Assembly (NCBI GenBank): GCA_003427395.1
Contig: BFEA01000699.1
Span: 595,445 to 633,275 of the forward strand
Length of the DNA: 37,831 nt
DNA from: Chara braunii
Lineage: Eukaryota > Streptophyta > Charophyceae > Charales > Characeae
Direction: 5' to 3'
Below, piece after piece: positions 20,510-31,520 of this stretch. A program made the position numbers and the translations under genes. Position 1 is the stretch's first letter; every line of letters begins with the position of its first letter. Below the pieces are notes generated by a model. The model was not told the DNA's origin, did no database searches, and saw nothing but the letters and a program-made list of their open reading frames with translations.

Positions 20510-20590
20510 ACCCTTGTAAGGGTATTCGCGCCGACAGCTTACCGGACCACATTAAGCGACGTCCCCGTCGCTTCGCAAAATCGAAACGAT
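20510..20590. other. Two adjacent hairpin-forming inverted repeats
   Basis: GCGGATACCCTT-GT-AAGGGTATTCGC (about 20512-20537) has 12-bp arms with one mismatch. Some 25 bases later AAGCGACG-TCC-CCGTCGCTT gives an 8-bp perfect arm. No RNA family is recognised. Confidence 0.5.
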
Positions 20591-21930
20591 ATCAGATTAC
20601 CCAAGATGCTGACGAAAGAGGAACCAATCCGATTAGCCGACAAGACCCCTTCAGCTTGAGGAAGGCGGTAGTGTTGTTTATCGGAAGACTCATCTACAAA
20701 GGGGAGGTGTTTTAAAAAGGGTCGTGTGATAACTCATCCTAGGAAGAGAGGGATGGTTGAGAGACCTATTGAGAGAGAGACCTTCTTTATGTGAAAGATA
20801 GTGAATGGATTTAAAGGCATGGTAAGTAGTCTTTGAGTTGAGAAAGTCTAACGAAAAGGGACCACGTTGGCTTGAGATGTTAGAGAAAGTCGCAAAAGAG
20901 TGCAGGGCGAGAGACATCTCAGGATGGGCGGCTGCTGGCTCTGATCAAGTCAGGGGTCACGACCTTGTGGACCTAGCGGATTTTGTTTGTGATTGTGCGA
21001 AGGATGCCATGTCTTTCGTGAGAGAGCTGGTAAATGCCTTTAGACCCCTGCGTAATCCCGCAGTGGGCCCGTGATTGGTTTTGCGACGCTCCGTCTAACC
21101 ACTAATGCTAGTTCTGGGACATAGTAGGGGAATACCAAGCTAAGCGGTAAAGATTAGCACCTCTAGGGTGTAACCCCACTGGATGGCTGCTAGCCGGCGC
21201 AACCTGGCTGCGGGACCGCGGAATAAGAGTTTAAGGGGAGTTGCCCGCCCCAGGGAAATTACTCCGTGATTTAGTAAAGGTTGAGAATTTTTTGGGAAAT
21301 CCTGATTGAACGCTTATCAGGAGAAAACCTATCGTTGTGTAACCAACGAGGGTACTGCCGCTAAAATAACAATGCGGTGGGCCGTAGTCCTGGTCTGATT
21401 AGCCAGGCTATGGTGAGCCAAGATGGAGACCTAGCCTTTCTGTACTAGACTGCAAAAAGAGCTGAGTGAATATTAAGTATACAAATATACATATGTGTAT
21501 TTTATTGTGAGAGATTCTCTGAAAAGGAAGTTGAGAGTGCCTTCAAAGGTCTCGGTTAGGGTCTGCGTCCCTAGTTTTGGCCAGGAGTAGGGACACCCAA
21601 CGAGAAGCCGAAGGTTGTCTAGGACCGGGGAGAGGATGATTGGGAAGGTCTCTGGAACTTATGCTGTCAGCGTCCTAATAACTGGGCAATGTGGGCCCAG
21701 GTTAGAAACCTGGCAGCATATAGTTGTAGAGGCATGGTTTGATGGGTCCGTTGCCTTCTGCCCTTCTTGAGTACTCTTCAAATCAGGGGGTGCACCGATT
21801 TTATGCGCTGTGGTGAGGGTGGTCACTCTTCAAATAGAACACANGGCCATCCTGCTTGTATTTGGGACAACTCTCTTCAGGGAAGCCAACTGTGAGTTGT
21901 ATCTAGGAGGAACAGCTACTCAGCCCGACC
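20591..21930. other. Unassigned non-coding sequence
   Basis: Average composition, no convincing ORF, and no LTR, SINE or RNA gene. The block 21070-21740 is rich in short stem-forming stretches (for example 'GGATGGCTGCTAGCCGGC') and could be structured untranslated retroelement sequence, but I cannot assign it. Ambiguous base at 21844. Confidence 0.3.
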
Positions 21931-21939
21931 CTCCTCTCA

Positions 21940-22085
21940 CATTCTCTCTCACACTCTGCGCACTCTCTCTCTCGCACACTGCGCACTCTCTCTCCCACAC
22001 TGTGCACTCTGTCTCACACTCTGCACTCTCTCTGTCACTGCACACTCTCTCCCTGACTATGCACTCTCTCTCACTCTGAACAGAC
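21940..22085. repeat. CT-rich minisatellite (CACTCTCTCTC-type)
   Basis: Variants of CTCTCTC(A/T/C)CACTCTGCGCA repeat eight or so times with irregular spacing of about 15-25 bp. Confidence 0.8.
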
Positions 22086-22700
22086 CCTCTCCCTCATACT
22101 CAGTCCCACTCTATCATATGCNGCCCCTCTCTACCATTCAGACGCACTCACATACAGTAGATGAGCAGTGTTCAAGCACGCCCCCGCTTCACCAACTCCA
22201 ACGCACTGTCCTCCCTTCTCTACGGGCCCAGTCTGCAAGTGTGGGATAGTGGGGCAGGTGAGTGGATAAGAGTTGCAGATACAATAGCTCCTTATTGCCA
22301 ACTTATGTGTAGCTGCCGATGCTCGATTACCGGCGCGTCAGTCTGTTGACGTCATCATCATCTACTGTAACCACCGGGTCAGCTCCAACGCCCCATGAAC
22401 GAGCACCGACTCGTGCGCTGTGTTCCCTCTGGTCATCGCCCCTGCTGTGACAACGGTCGCCTTGGTCACTCCGACCAGCTGTGCAGTCTCCCTCTCTCTC
22501 ACTCTCCCTCTCTCCCGCNGTCTCTCACTCCCGCTGTGCCTGATACGTGGGCGGGGGACGCCTTGCATGCTGCTCCCCTCCCCGTTGACCTCCCCGGATC
22601 CTCCCATGTTGTGGGCCAGGTACACCTTGCATGTTGTCCCCCATCTCTCCTCTGTTCCCCCCTATATTCATTCCACATTTGCTTGTACTGCCGAGACCGT
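22086..22700. other. Unassigned sequence between minisatellite and satellite
   Basis: Open frames here are CT-driven low complexity. Ambiguous bases at 22122 and 22519 suggest assembly difficulty. No gene is recognised. Confidence 0.3.
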
Positions 22701-22844
22701 TGGTACCAGGCCCAGCACAGGCTCATTACGGGTGGTACGTGAGCACCGTCCTCGGGTCAACAACTGGGCATCGTGGTACCAAACCAGGTACAGATGGCCG
22801 CAGTGATGGTGTCGGGCGTGAGTTAATTACCTGTGATAGCACCG

Positions 22845-23540
22845 AACCTGGAATAACCTGCCGTCCAGGTTCCGGGCCTGAGACAGACCACCGCGGCAGT
22901 CTCCAGACTTGAAAATAAATCATCCCGAAGCCGCAGAACCTGAAATAAGCCGCCGTGGCGGCGGCGTACCTGAAATAAGCCGCCACAGTGTCCCCAATAA
23001 ATTGTCTCAATGGCACCGAACCTGACACATGCCACCGTGAGGGTGCCGNTCAATGGCACCGAACCTGACACATGCCACCGTGAGGGTGCCGAATCCGAAT
23101 AATGGTCTGCCGCAGCGGTGCCGGAGCTGAAAAAAATCACCGCCAAGCCTGAAAATAAATCACCACTAGGATCCCGAACCTGAAATACATCGTCATAGTG
23201 GCTCCAGACCTGAAGGTAAATCACCACAGAGGTCCCGAACCTGAAATAGATCGTCACAGTGCTCCCGGACCTGAGAATAAATCACCACAGGGGTCGCGAA
23301 CCTGCAATAGATCGTCACAGTGCTTCCAGACCTGAGAATAAATCACCACGGAGGTCCCGAACCTGAAATAGATCGTCATAGCGCTTCCGGACCTGAGAAT
23401 AAATCACCACAGAGGTCCCGAACCTGATATAGGACGCCGCAACGTCTCCGGACCTGAAAACAAACTGCCGCCAAGGTCCCAAACCTGGAATAACTGTCAT
23501 AGTGGCCCCGGTCCTGTGTCACCAAGTCCATACCGTACCT
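22845..23540. repeat. Tandem satellite, about 30-bp monomer, 61-bp dimer
   Basis: The dimer reads approximately 'gaacctgaaatagatcgtca'/'cagtgcttccgg' followed by 'acctgagaataaatcaccac'/'agaggtccc'. It is clearest from 23180 to 23460, where units of 32 and 29 bp alternate four times with few changes. The outer units are more diverged. Every half unit begins with ACCTGA, so a 30-bp ancestor duplicated into a dimer. More degenerate units reach perhaps 22700 and 23575. Open frames on the - strand are by-products of the period. Confidence 0.9.
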
Positions 23541-23607
23541 GAAGCACGTCAGACACCGCAGGACGTAGCCACTCCGTAACAAGCCTCATACACCATGGTC
23601 GACCCAA

Positions 23608-23985
23608 GGTAGCACCTGCCCATGCATCTCCCGCTCTCAGAACGTCCCAACAACGGTAGTGTTATTAATCAAGCAAACCAGCGAAAGCGATGCAGGGAAC
23701 CTCGGCCATCGGCAGTATTGAACACTGTTAAAATCCGGGGTCAGAGCTAACGGCGGTTAATCGAGGCGAAATTAGGCCAACCTCCTAATAATCATGAGTT
23801 CCCGTCCCTTTCATCATTTTTCATCATTCTTCCCTTCCCTTAATTCTATTGTTGGAAATAGTAAATTAACCGTAAGATCCCCAAAATAAAATTCCGAGAA
23901 AGTTTAAATAAATGGCCGAATTTATTTTGTTTTTTTTCTCTCCTACAATTTTTAATCTTTTTCCTATGTTTTTAATTAATTCGGG
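23608..23985 (+). repeat. Dispersed repeat, copy 2 (direct copy of 1-405)
   Basis: It aligns with the start of the window in the same orientation as far as 'tttttaatt..cggga', and then is replaced by the end of the 1.3-kb repeat. The satellite lies immediately to its left, which suggests that the satellite may belong to the same larger repeat. Confidence 0.75.
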
Positions 23986-25287
23986 GAGTTGCACAAGAGT
24001 GAGGTTTGTATGGCTAAAGCAAGGGGTATGAGCATAGAGAATGGTTGAAGTTGACCCCGTATAGTGCGTGGACTTTTGTTGGATCTTTGATGTAATTGCA
24101 GGTATGTTTTTGGTTCGGACTCTAGATGTGACTATCTGGGATTACATACATATATGGCTGAGAGGAGTCTCACTGTGACTGTGAGAAGTGATCGTCCTAT
24201 ATAACTAAGCCTTATGTATATATTTATTTGTGCCTTGGGTATGCGTGCGGCTTACTGTGATTGTGCGCAAGGGTTAGCCAGATTATGGTTTGAGAAAAAA
24301 GGGGGACACTCTTTTATCCTTAACTTTTTGGAAGATTTTTTATAGTCGGGCGTTGGTCCTGGGCCGGGATTCGAGGTCCTTGTCGAGGACATCCCAAGCC
24401 GTAGACTCTGCAGGGAAGTAATTTGCCCCCGTGCAGAGCGTATTTGCCTTGCCTGCCAAGACACTCAAGCCAAAGGCCGGAGATGTCGTGGCGGCTGCAC
24501 GACTATTCCTTCAGCCGTGCAATATCGTGAGGGATTAAACCCTCACGACACTTCGAGTTTGACACTTGAGTGTCATAAGCGGTACTTGGATCCACGAGGG
24601 ACCGCTTGATTATGGGCACTACATAGTACGCCATCGTTGCGACTGCTTGCGTACGCCTGCATTGTGGGTCGATATGAATTAGCCCTTCGTCCGCGCGGTT
24701 TTTATATCAAGTCTCGTGCGTGACGCCTATCCGATTTCCACGTCGGAGAATTATGGGATGGCCACTGAAGGGACTAGGAGAGTTGTCGCGTTGTTCGATG
24801 TGTGTGTGTGTGTGTTTTATTTTTACGTTCGTAGAGTGGTGTATGCGTGGTGAGTGGGATACGTCCTAGTCGACTGACGACGGGTCGCGCTTGGGACTCC
24901 AGCCCCCCAAGACGTTGGTCCACGTGGGGGTCCGATAGAGGCGTATTACCGTGCGTACCCCCTATGCTACAGCGAACAAGAAACGCCCTCGGCTGATCCA
25001 CCTCAGCGATTGCAACTGTTTAGCTTTCGTACTGTGGACTGGTAGCTCGGCGGGGATAGGCCCACCAAAGGGAGGTGACAACTCCCTCAAGGTGGAGGTA
25101 AGTCGTGCCTCGCGTAGGCCTTATCCTGTCGTAGGGGCTCGCGGGAGGTATGGCTGGCGCACTCGGCCAAGGCGGCTCGAGGAAGCTCCATGTATATTTG
25201 CGAGGAAGGATTTAAACCAATTCCTACGTGATGCGGTCGGGAGGGTCCCGCGCTGCCTTGTGCGGTGCCGGACCGATGCACTCGACA
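23986..25287 (-). repeat. 1.3-kb repeat, - copy (inverted partner at 16086-17385)
   Basis: Read on the - strand it begins TGTCGAGTGCATCGGTCC and ends GTGCAACTC. It keeps the (GT)n run (24799-24815 on the + strand), the TATA-like TTATATAGG and the other landmarks of its partner. It cuts into dispersed repeat copy 2 at its inner end. At its outer end a perfect hairpin begins at the very next base. Confidence 0.75.
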
Positions 25288-25318
25288 GCGTGTCGATTTC
25301 TCTAATCGATCGACACGC
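25288..25318. other. Perfect hairpin at the outer end of the 1.3-kb repeat
   Basis: Arms GCGTGTCGAT (25288-25297) and ATCGACACGC (25309-25318) enclose an 11-base loop. A T-run follows at 25324-25329. The function is unknown. The partner repeat at 16086 lacks this hairpin. Confidence 0.7.
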
Positions 25319-25476
25319 GGAGCTTTTTTCTCCATGCGACTTACCGTTCGAATGAGTGTGGACGTCGTCCAAAGTGGCAATACAGCTCTACTACTAATTC
25401 CTTTGGGAGGGCTATTGACAATCCAAGGAGGGGATTACACATGTCGTCGTCATGACGCGTACCCATCCGTCATGTA

Positions 25477-27528
25477 TCAGCGAGCGCCGGGGAGGGGAAA
25501 GGGGAGACGGTACATGGAGGGGTGGCGTGGGGGAGGGTTGATGGGTAGCGGGGGAAGGAAGCTCTTCATTCCGACCACCGTCTCCGGAAGTTTCTGATAG
25601 TGAACGATCCGGTGAAAGCGGGGGAATCGGTTGCCTGTGTGGGGGAGGGACGCGAGGTAGTCGGGGTAGAGGGTGGTAAAGGTTCGGAAGAGGGCCGCTC
25701 GAAAGTGATCGTGGTTCTCACATGCAGGGATAGTCCCCGTAATCATGCAGTATACCTCGATCATATTGTGGCCTCGCCACGCGGCACTAAGTGAAAGGAC
25801 ATGGAGGCAGAAGACAGGGAGGGCACATCGGGTGGAAGGGTGGGGATGAACACTAACAGCAAGACGGGTGGTGTAGAAAAAGAGGAAGGTATCGATGGGG
25901 AAGGGATTGTCGGGGAAGGCGACGCGGGCGGTGATCTGGCGGAAAGAGAGGTGATCAAGGGGACGGCAGGATAACGACCGGGGACGAAGCCCGATGCCCC
26001 GCATCGGCACGTGGACGAGTTGGTGGGCGGGTCGGCGGTGGGGGGGGAGGGGGATCGGCTACGTCGTCGTCTTGCTGGTGCGGCCGAAGTCTCGGCAGCT
26101 GTCTCTCCATCCTCGGGATTGGGTGGCTCCGGATCTCGGGCCGGATCGTCGGTGCGCGGCTGACCGGCTGCATTGGCGAATTCCAACTGTCGCTTTCCGA
26201 CCGCGATCTCTTCCCTCTTTTGTGCTTGGGCCTATGTCCGAGCCTCGTCACGCACTTCCTCTTCGAATCCTTCGTGCTCCGACTCTTCTAACTCCTCCTG
26301 GTCTTCTTCTTCTTCTTTTTCTTCTTCGTCTTGCTCTTCTTCCTTCTCCGCTTCACTTTGCTCCCCTTCGCTGTGCTCACTGTAACTTCCTTCCTCGGGA
26401 GTTCTTCCTCGTGGGCCTCTTCCTCAACCTCTTCTTCTTCTTCCGAGCTTTCTTCTTCCGCTTCAATCTTTATCTCCTCGTTCTCGGAAGCTGTCCGATC
26501 TTGGAAGAAGGCGAGGTCGATTATCTCGTGCGGGTCCAGATAACCGCGCTGAGATGGTGGGTTGCGACCGCTCCTTGGTTCCTCTAAGCACGCCGACCAC
26601 TGAAGATATGGTGCCAAGGTCCGCGTGAGAATGTGCGGGACTGGGTTGTCGTCGCTCTTCGAGACGATCTCAAGAGGGAGATCTTCGGCCAGCTGCGCAA
26701 GGGGGACCGTTAACTCTTGTACGATCAGTTGGCGATGATCGAGCCACACTGATCCGAAGAGGAATCCGAGCAGATCGCCTTCCACTTCCGTTCGCCACGC
26801 CTGGATGATAAGCAACTCGAGGTACTCGGCCCACTGGCAGTGATCTCCGTGCTGCGCCCATGTGACCCTTACTCCGATCAGACACGCTGACAACTCTACG
26901 AAGTGCTCTCGCCAACGCCTCCACTGCATGGGATCGAGGAGGGGAACAGCAAGGGATTCCAGACAAAAGGAAAGGTGCGGATGGATTCCGGATTGCCTGA
27001 AGGTGGAAAAGAAATAGGGGAGGTCGAAGGTGGAGATCGGGGATGGGTTCATTGAGGACAGGGGAAGGGGATGAGCTCCGGGAGCACCACCACCGGCTCG
27101 TGCAGGAAGGTTCGGATCCTGTCGAGATCGACGCCGTACGTGGGAAAAAGACTATCTCCTTGGGGCGTGAGCCAATGCTACTCCGCCGCCAACTGCTGCG
27201 CCCAGAGCCGGAGCGACGTCTTGATGGCCGTATGTCGCAGTGGGCTGATGGTGTTGATATCACCACTGAAGGAGACCACCGTAGACACGTGGCTGATTCC
27301 AGGAGCCGATCGTCGATGAACTCCTACTGCCTCTGCTAAAACAACCACCCGGTGACTTCCCGCAAAACGAAACTCAGAGGCTGCGTACACTCCCTAGGTA
27401 CAGAAGAACTGCGCAAGTCGTCGAAGATCCGGATTGAGCCGCGGGTGATGAACTTGTCGAATCGCCGAGATGTAACACCGTGGCACCAGCAGAGGATCGT
27501 GGAGAGCTCGCTCTGTAAGAAAACTCAT
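25477..27528 (-). pseudogene. Post-integrase ORF of unknown function, element 2 copy
   Basis: No known family is recognised. The ATG at 27528-27526 (MSFLTERAL) matches element 1's MSFAIEPAL. The first block runs to a TAG at 27396-27394 and continues in frame with 'FRFAGSHRVVVLAEAV' and 'FSGDINTISPLRHTAIKTSL'. A shifted frame (27052-26288) carries 'WREHFVELSACLIGVRVTWA', 'QAWRTEVEGDLLGFLFG' and 'RTLAPYLQWSACLEE'. A long Glu-rich stretch (about 26540-26190; Lys/Arg-rich in the alternative frame) and an Arg/Pro/Ser segment follow, both absent from element 1. The last block (26010-25477) has 'AAWRGHNMIEVYC', 'YPDYLASLP', 'RFPRFHRIVH' and 'SFLPPLPI'. The homologous blocks flank the acidic insertion, so element 2 gained it or element 1 lost it. 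Confidence 0.75.
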
Positions 27529-27599
27529 GGCGATGGCGATGGAGACGGAGTAGTAGAAAGAGAGTGAGAAGGAGACGGAGAGACAGGTGATAAGCAGTC

Positions 27600-28701
27600 G
27601 TCGTCCTCTTCTGCAGCGGAGGAGCAGTCGTCGTCTTCTTCCGCAGTTGATCGTTGATTCGTCAGGGAGGCTTGGTATCGAAACGCAAGCGACGCTATTG
27701 GTCCTTAATTGGAAGGGGCCTAGGCCCGTCGATTCATGAGGCGTTCCACGATGGACCGCTAGGATGTGATCAACGATATCGGGCCAGGGCCTTGGATCCC
27801 GTGCCGCAATGTTTCGTCGCAGCGCTGTCTTGATCACCCTATTTGCGTTTTCTACTAGCCCAGTGGCTTGTGACATATGGGACGCCATATTCCGCACAGC
27901 GACACCGTGTATGGCCAGTTTGCTCAATACTTCCCCTCTGAATTCTGCCCCTTTATCGGTCAGGATTTCTTCCGTATCCTGATGCATCCCGAGAAAACGG
28001 TTAACATACCACGCGATTTCGGCGGCTTGTCGCGTGCGACACGGATAGGCCTCGATCCATTTCGAAAAATGGTCGACGAATACCAACAGGATTGAATATT
28101 CACAACTATTAGGACTAGGGGGTACCACGATATCGGTAGTATCCATACTCACCCTCTGAAACGGCCGTTCGACTACCGTTGGCACTATTGACCTAGGCGG
28201 CTGGATCAGCGCCTTGTCAACAGCGCAGACTTGACAGTTTGCGACGATGAATTTCACATCGTCCCGAATATTGGACCAATACCACTCATTTTTGTCGATT
28301 GCTGACTCTGTAATTCGTACGGCAAAATGGGCTGCCGTTTCCTCATGTGTCGTCTTCACCCAGTCATACCACATGAACAGGTGCGGTACAACCATCCAAA
28401 TCCCACTACCGTCCGTTTTCTGTTACCTACCCCCTATCCATCGATAATCCCGAGCCCTTTCGTTAGCCCTCCTCCGATCTTCCTTGGTGAAATCCTGGAG
28501 GGGGTTACCAACTAAGGTGGCAATCAAAGCGATGTCGGTCCATACTTCGGCCCTTCGAAATTTCCGGGTCTTTTCCAACCCTTCCGACGTGGCATCCAGA
28601 AAGCGAGCCTCGGTCGGGATCTTGTCAACTCGACACAAGGGGCATAACCACGGTTTACTGTCGTTTCGGTATTGAATGCACGAGCCATGGGCTCGCGACA
28701 C
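27600..28701 (-). pseudogene. Integrase of element 2
   Basis: The frame 28701-28423 and the longer frame 28395-27394 are in phase, separated by a stop. Seen are the HHCC finger ('HEETAAH' and 'NCQVC'), 'MDTTDIVVPPSPNSCEYSIL' with the first Asp, 'LVFVDHFSKWIEAYPC', 'ILTDKGAEFRGEV' with the second Asp, and 'GLVENANRVIKTALRR' with the Glu. The core ends 'GPFQLRTNSVAC'. The catalytic triad is complete. After the core come Arg-rich codons and then, in the same frame, the ATG of the next ORF. The usual GPY/F-like module found in element 1 is not recognisable, so it was deleted or degraded. Confidence 0.9.
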
Positions 28702-28792
28702 ACTGTCGGCATTCTATCCATTCCGCATATTCTTTCCCGTTCTGACACATGGAGACAGAGTATACGCGAGAAATTGCTTTACAAAAATAGCA
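28633..28792 (-). pseudogene. PHD-type zinc finger inside pol of element 2
   Basis: Read on the - strand: 'CYFC' (28792-28781), 'EWIECRQC', then after a small frameshift 'SRAHGSC', and 'KPWLCPLC' ending at 28633. All eight ligands of a C4HC3 finger and the hallmark Trp before the seventh ligand are present. The gap between the second and third Cys is about 23 residues, slightly long for the family. The frameshift near 28700 looks like a two-base loss. It aligns with 8511-8672 of element 1 over its whole length, including 'ISRVY' after the first pair and 'RAHG(S/A)C'. It lies between RNase H and the integrase HHCC finger. Confidence 0.8.
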
Positions 28793-28862
28793 AAATTTAT
28801 TAGGAAGGGAGAGAATAGACGAAGAGGGGATGGGAGAAAGAGGGGCAGTGAGGTTACCTCTG

Positions 28863-29729
28863 TCACCCATTGCCACCGGTCTGTTTCTTGCCACGCGGGA
28901 GAACTGCCACTTGTCCGTACTTAGGCCCGTTTGCTGGTTCTGACTCCTTCCACGGAGTGATTTCCTCGCCTCTCGGTACTTTGGCAGGCCGATGCAGACG
29001 TGTCAGTCCGTCCGCGTTGCCGTGCCTTTCTGTCTTCCGGTGGATGATGTCGAAGTCGTACTCCTGTAGTCGTACCGCCCAATGTCCAATCATGCCCGTG
29101 TAATTAGTGAGCTTCTTCAAAGCCAGCAAAGGCTCGTGATCCGTCACAATGTGGAACTTCTGTTCGTACAGATACGGATGGAAGTGCAGGATTCCCCAGA
29201 CTACTGCATAGCATTCGCCTTGGGGTGTTGAGTCATTCCTCCTCTCGTCTGGCACCGTTCGCGACGCGTACTCGATGACATGTTCACCACCATCGTTCCC
29301 CTTCTGCGCTAGAATAGCGGAAATAGCTTCCGGTTGCCAGTCCGTGATAAGAATGAACTGTTTTGAGGGGTCCAGTCGAATCAAAATAGGTGTCGTCGCC
29401 AGAGCGTCTTTAAGGGTCGCGAAGGCCTGCTCACACTCCGCGTCCCAACTGAGAGGCTGGTCCTTTCGTAACAGATTCGTTAGTGGTCGTGCAATTGCGG
29501 CGTAGCGTTTGATGAAACGACGATAGTACGAGGCCAACCCCAAGAAGGCTCGAACTTGTGTCAGTGACGTGGGAACCAGGGCTTCTCTCACCGCCGCGAC
29601 CTTTCTCGAGTCAGGCCGCAATCCTCCCATGTCACGACGTAGCCCAATAACGAAATTTTCGAGAGGAAAAATTCGCTCTTTTCGAGTGCAATCTTGAACC
29701 CAGCGTCCCTCAACGCTCCCAACGTCCAC
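28863..29729 (-). pseudogene. pol: RNase H and RT connection of element 2
   Basis: The frame is open for 288 codons. Its useful part starts at 'GGLRPDSRKVAAVREAL' (about 29630), where a single-base frameshift separates it from the RT frame. 'RAFLGLASYYRRFI' (thumb/connection) is followed by RNase H motifs 'ITDWQPEAISAILAQ', 'GECYAVVWGILHFHPYLY', 'VTDHEPLLAL' and 'NADGLTRLHRP'. The acidic residues match those of active gypsy RNases H, and the last Asp lost in element 1 is kept. The frame ends at 28863 in a Lys/Gly-rich tail, just before the Pro/Ser linker to the PHD-like finger. Confidence 0.9.
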
Positions 29730-30850
29730 TCAGTGTGTTGTGCATGTCCGTGATAGGTCTCCGAGTAGGCGAGGATGTCATCCATGTACACAATCACGCA
29801 GAAGTTGATCATTCCCTGAGTTAGCCGTGTCTTGTTGACGAAGTTCTGGAATGTCATGTTCATCGCTCGCTCAAACGTGGCAGGCGCGTTCCAAATCCCC
29901 ATCGGACACCGAACCCACTGCCATGTGCCTTCAAACAACACGAAGGCCGTCTTTGGCCGATCTTCTTCCTCAACCAAAATGTGATGAAAGTCATGTCGAA
30001 TATCAAACTTACTAAAATAATTAGCACATCCAATCGCATCCAGCAGATCATCAATCCGGGGGAGGGGGTACACATCTTTAATCGTGATTTCATTCAGTTT
30101 GTGATAATCCATGCATATGCGAATCGATCCGTTCTTCTTCGGTACTAACACTACTGGAAATGACCATGGTCCGGTGGCGGATTCAATCCACCCGCTTGCT
30201 TCGAATTCCCGAATTCGTTCGAGAGCCTTTTTTCGTTCTATCAGGGAGTATCGGTAGGGCTTGCAGTGAATTGGGGAATGATTTCCTATCTGAATTTCGT
30301 GTTGAATAACCAACGACAAACCAATGTCAGTATTGGTTACGTTAATCGCTCCCTGATATTCCGTCAAAATGTCCGCAATCAATCGATGAATCTCATCAGG
30401 TACGTACTGTGGTACGTGTAACTCGAAAAGTTGGTCCCAGATCCGTACGTCGATCTGCTTTCTGTGTGCTTGTTTCGCCATATCGGGTAGTGGCGCAGAG
30501 ATGAACGAATGGTCCGATCGCCAGGAGAACACCATGACCATCATCTGGGCATCTTCCTCCTGGATGGCCACGTGTCCTTCCAGGGTGATCCCATCGCAGA
30601 TGTCTTGCCACGGTACGGTTTTAGTTGCGATCTTTGCTCCGAGCTCATTTAATTCAGCCTCGAGGCGCCCAAGGGGTTTCAAAGAACTGGCTTCCAACCC
30701 CAAGCGTAGCAATCGTACTTCTTTTGCAGGTGTCAGCAAGGACTTCGGTAGATCTGAGATATCGCAGTAGTGTTTTTTGTCGTTGTATCGGGCGAGGAAA
30801 GTGGAGATTCCTTCGTACAGGGTTTGAGGGGGTTCCAAGGAATCGACCAT
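29630..30850 (-). pseudogene. pol: Reverse transcriptase of element 2
   Basis: The frame is open for 420 codons (30850-29588). The first 130 codons are the protease-RT linker also seen in element 1. The RT proper shows 'FEASGWIESATGPWSFPVVL', 'ICMDYHKLNEITIKDVYPLP', 'FSKFDIRHDFHHI', 'CPMGIWNAPATFERAMNMTF' and catalytic YMDD (29788-29777). It then reads 'EKSEFFLSKISLLGYVVT', where it goes out of frame with RNase H. It stays in phase with Gag and protease upstream, through a TAG at 30862-30860 that stands one residue from where element 1 encodes Gln (ILGEPL region). Confidence 0.93.
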
Positions 30851-30967
30851 CCTCGAAATCTAAACGAGGGGTTCTCCCAAAATCATCGCCTTGGTCCTTT
30901 GGATGTTCCGACTGGTTAGATGCATCGTTCTTGCGATCGTTCTGGGCGGCGGGTAACAAATACACTA

Positions 30968-31520
30968 TTGCACTAGCTTCAGGATTTCTAGATCATTTTC
31001 GTCACTGCTATCCGCATCCTTCGATGATTGCTCATCGTCTGCGGAGCCTTCCCAGGTGATCATACGAAGAGTCCCTGCTATCATCGGCGAGAGTCGCGGG
31101 ACTGCGCTGATGGTAGTACGAAGAGTCAGTCTCATAGGTACAGCATAGGGTTTTCCTCCCGTATTTCGGAGGATGATTGATCGTCGTTCGAAATCCAGGT
31201 TCGCTCGTAATGCCACAAGAGCAGGAAGTCCGAAAAGAACGTCGTAGGTGCTTACATCTCATACTATAACATCTCCCAGTGCATGCACCTTTCCTAATCG
31301 GAAGGCAACGTTTGTCATTCATCCCACTGTTTTAATCTTTTCTTCATCTGCCGAAACGAGCCGATCCTTCTCTGTAAACATAATCAGGTCGTTTTTCCTA
31401 CCTGCCCTCTCAACTACTCTCAGCGAGATGGCCAAAACAGCGGCTCCCGAGTCAATGATTCTATTGTATGGAATTCTCCATATTTCGATGTCGCATTCCA
31501 CAGATTTCCAAGGGATGGGT
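30968..31520 (-). pseudogene. Aspartic protease of element 2
   Basis: In phase with Gag, it reads 'VECDIEIWRIPYNRIIDSGA' with the catalytic Asp codon at 31453-31451, then 'ERAGRKNDLIMFTEKDRLVS'. A TGA (31321-31319) and a second TGA (31261-31259) interrupt the flap region. Beyond them 'DVSTYDVLFGLPALVALRA' gives the hydrophobic-Gly motif, and a Ser/Asp/Glu-rich tail runs to a TAG at 30967-30965. The D-S-G-A motif is intact, unlike element 1. One TGA sits in 'VIV-stop-DVSTYDVLFGLP', aligned with 'LVIDVQSYSVLLGLP' in element 1. Confidence 0.85.

Noticed and set aside
22845-23540. CRISPR array
   Set aside because: Units are contiguous with no unique spacers, and the repeat itself varies; it is a satellite.
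25288-25330. Rho-independent terminator (hairpin then T-run)
   Set aside because: The sequence is eukaryotic and no transcript ends here; the hairpin is reported only as a structure.
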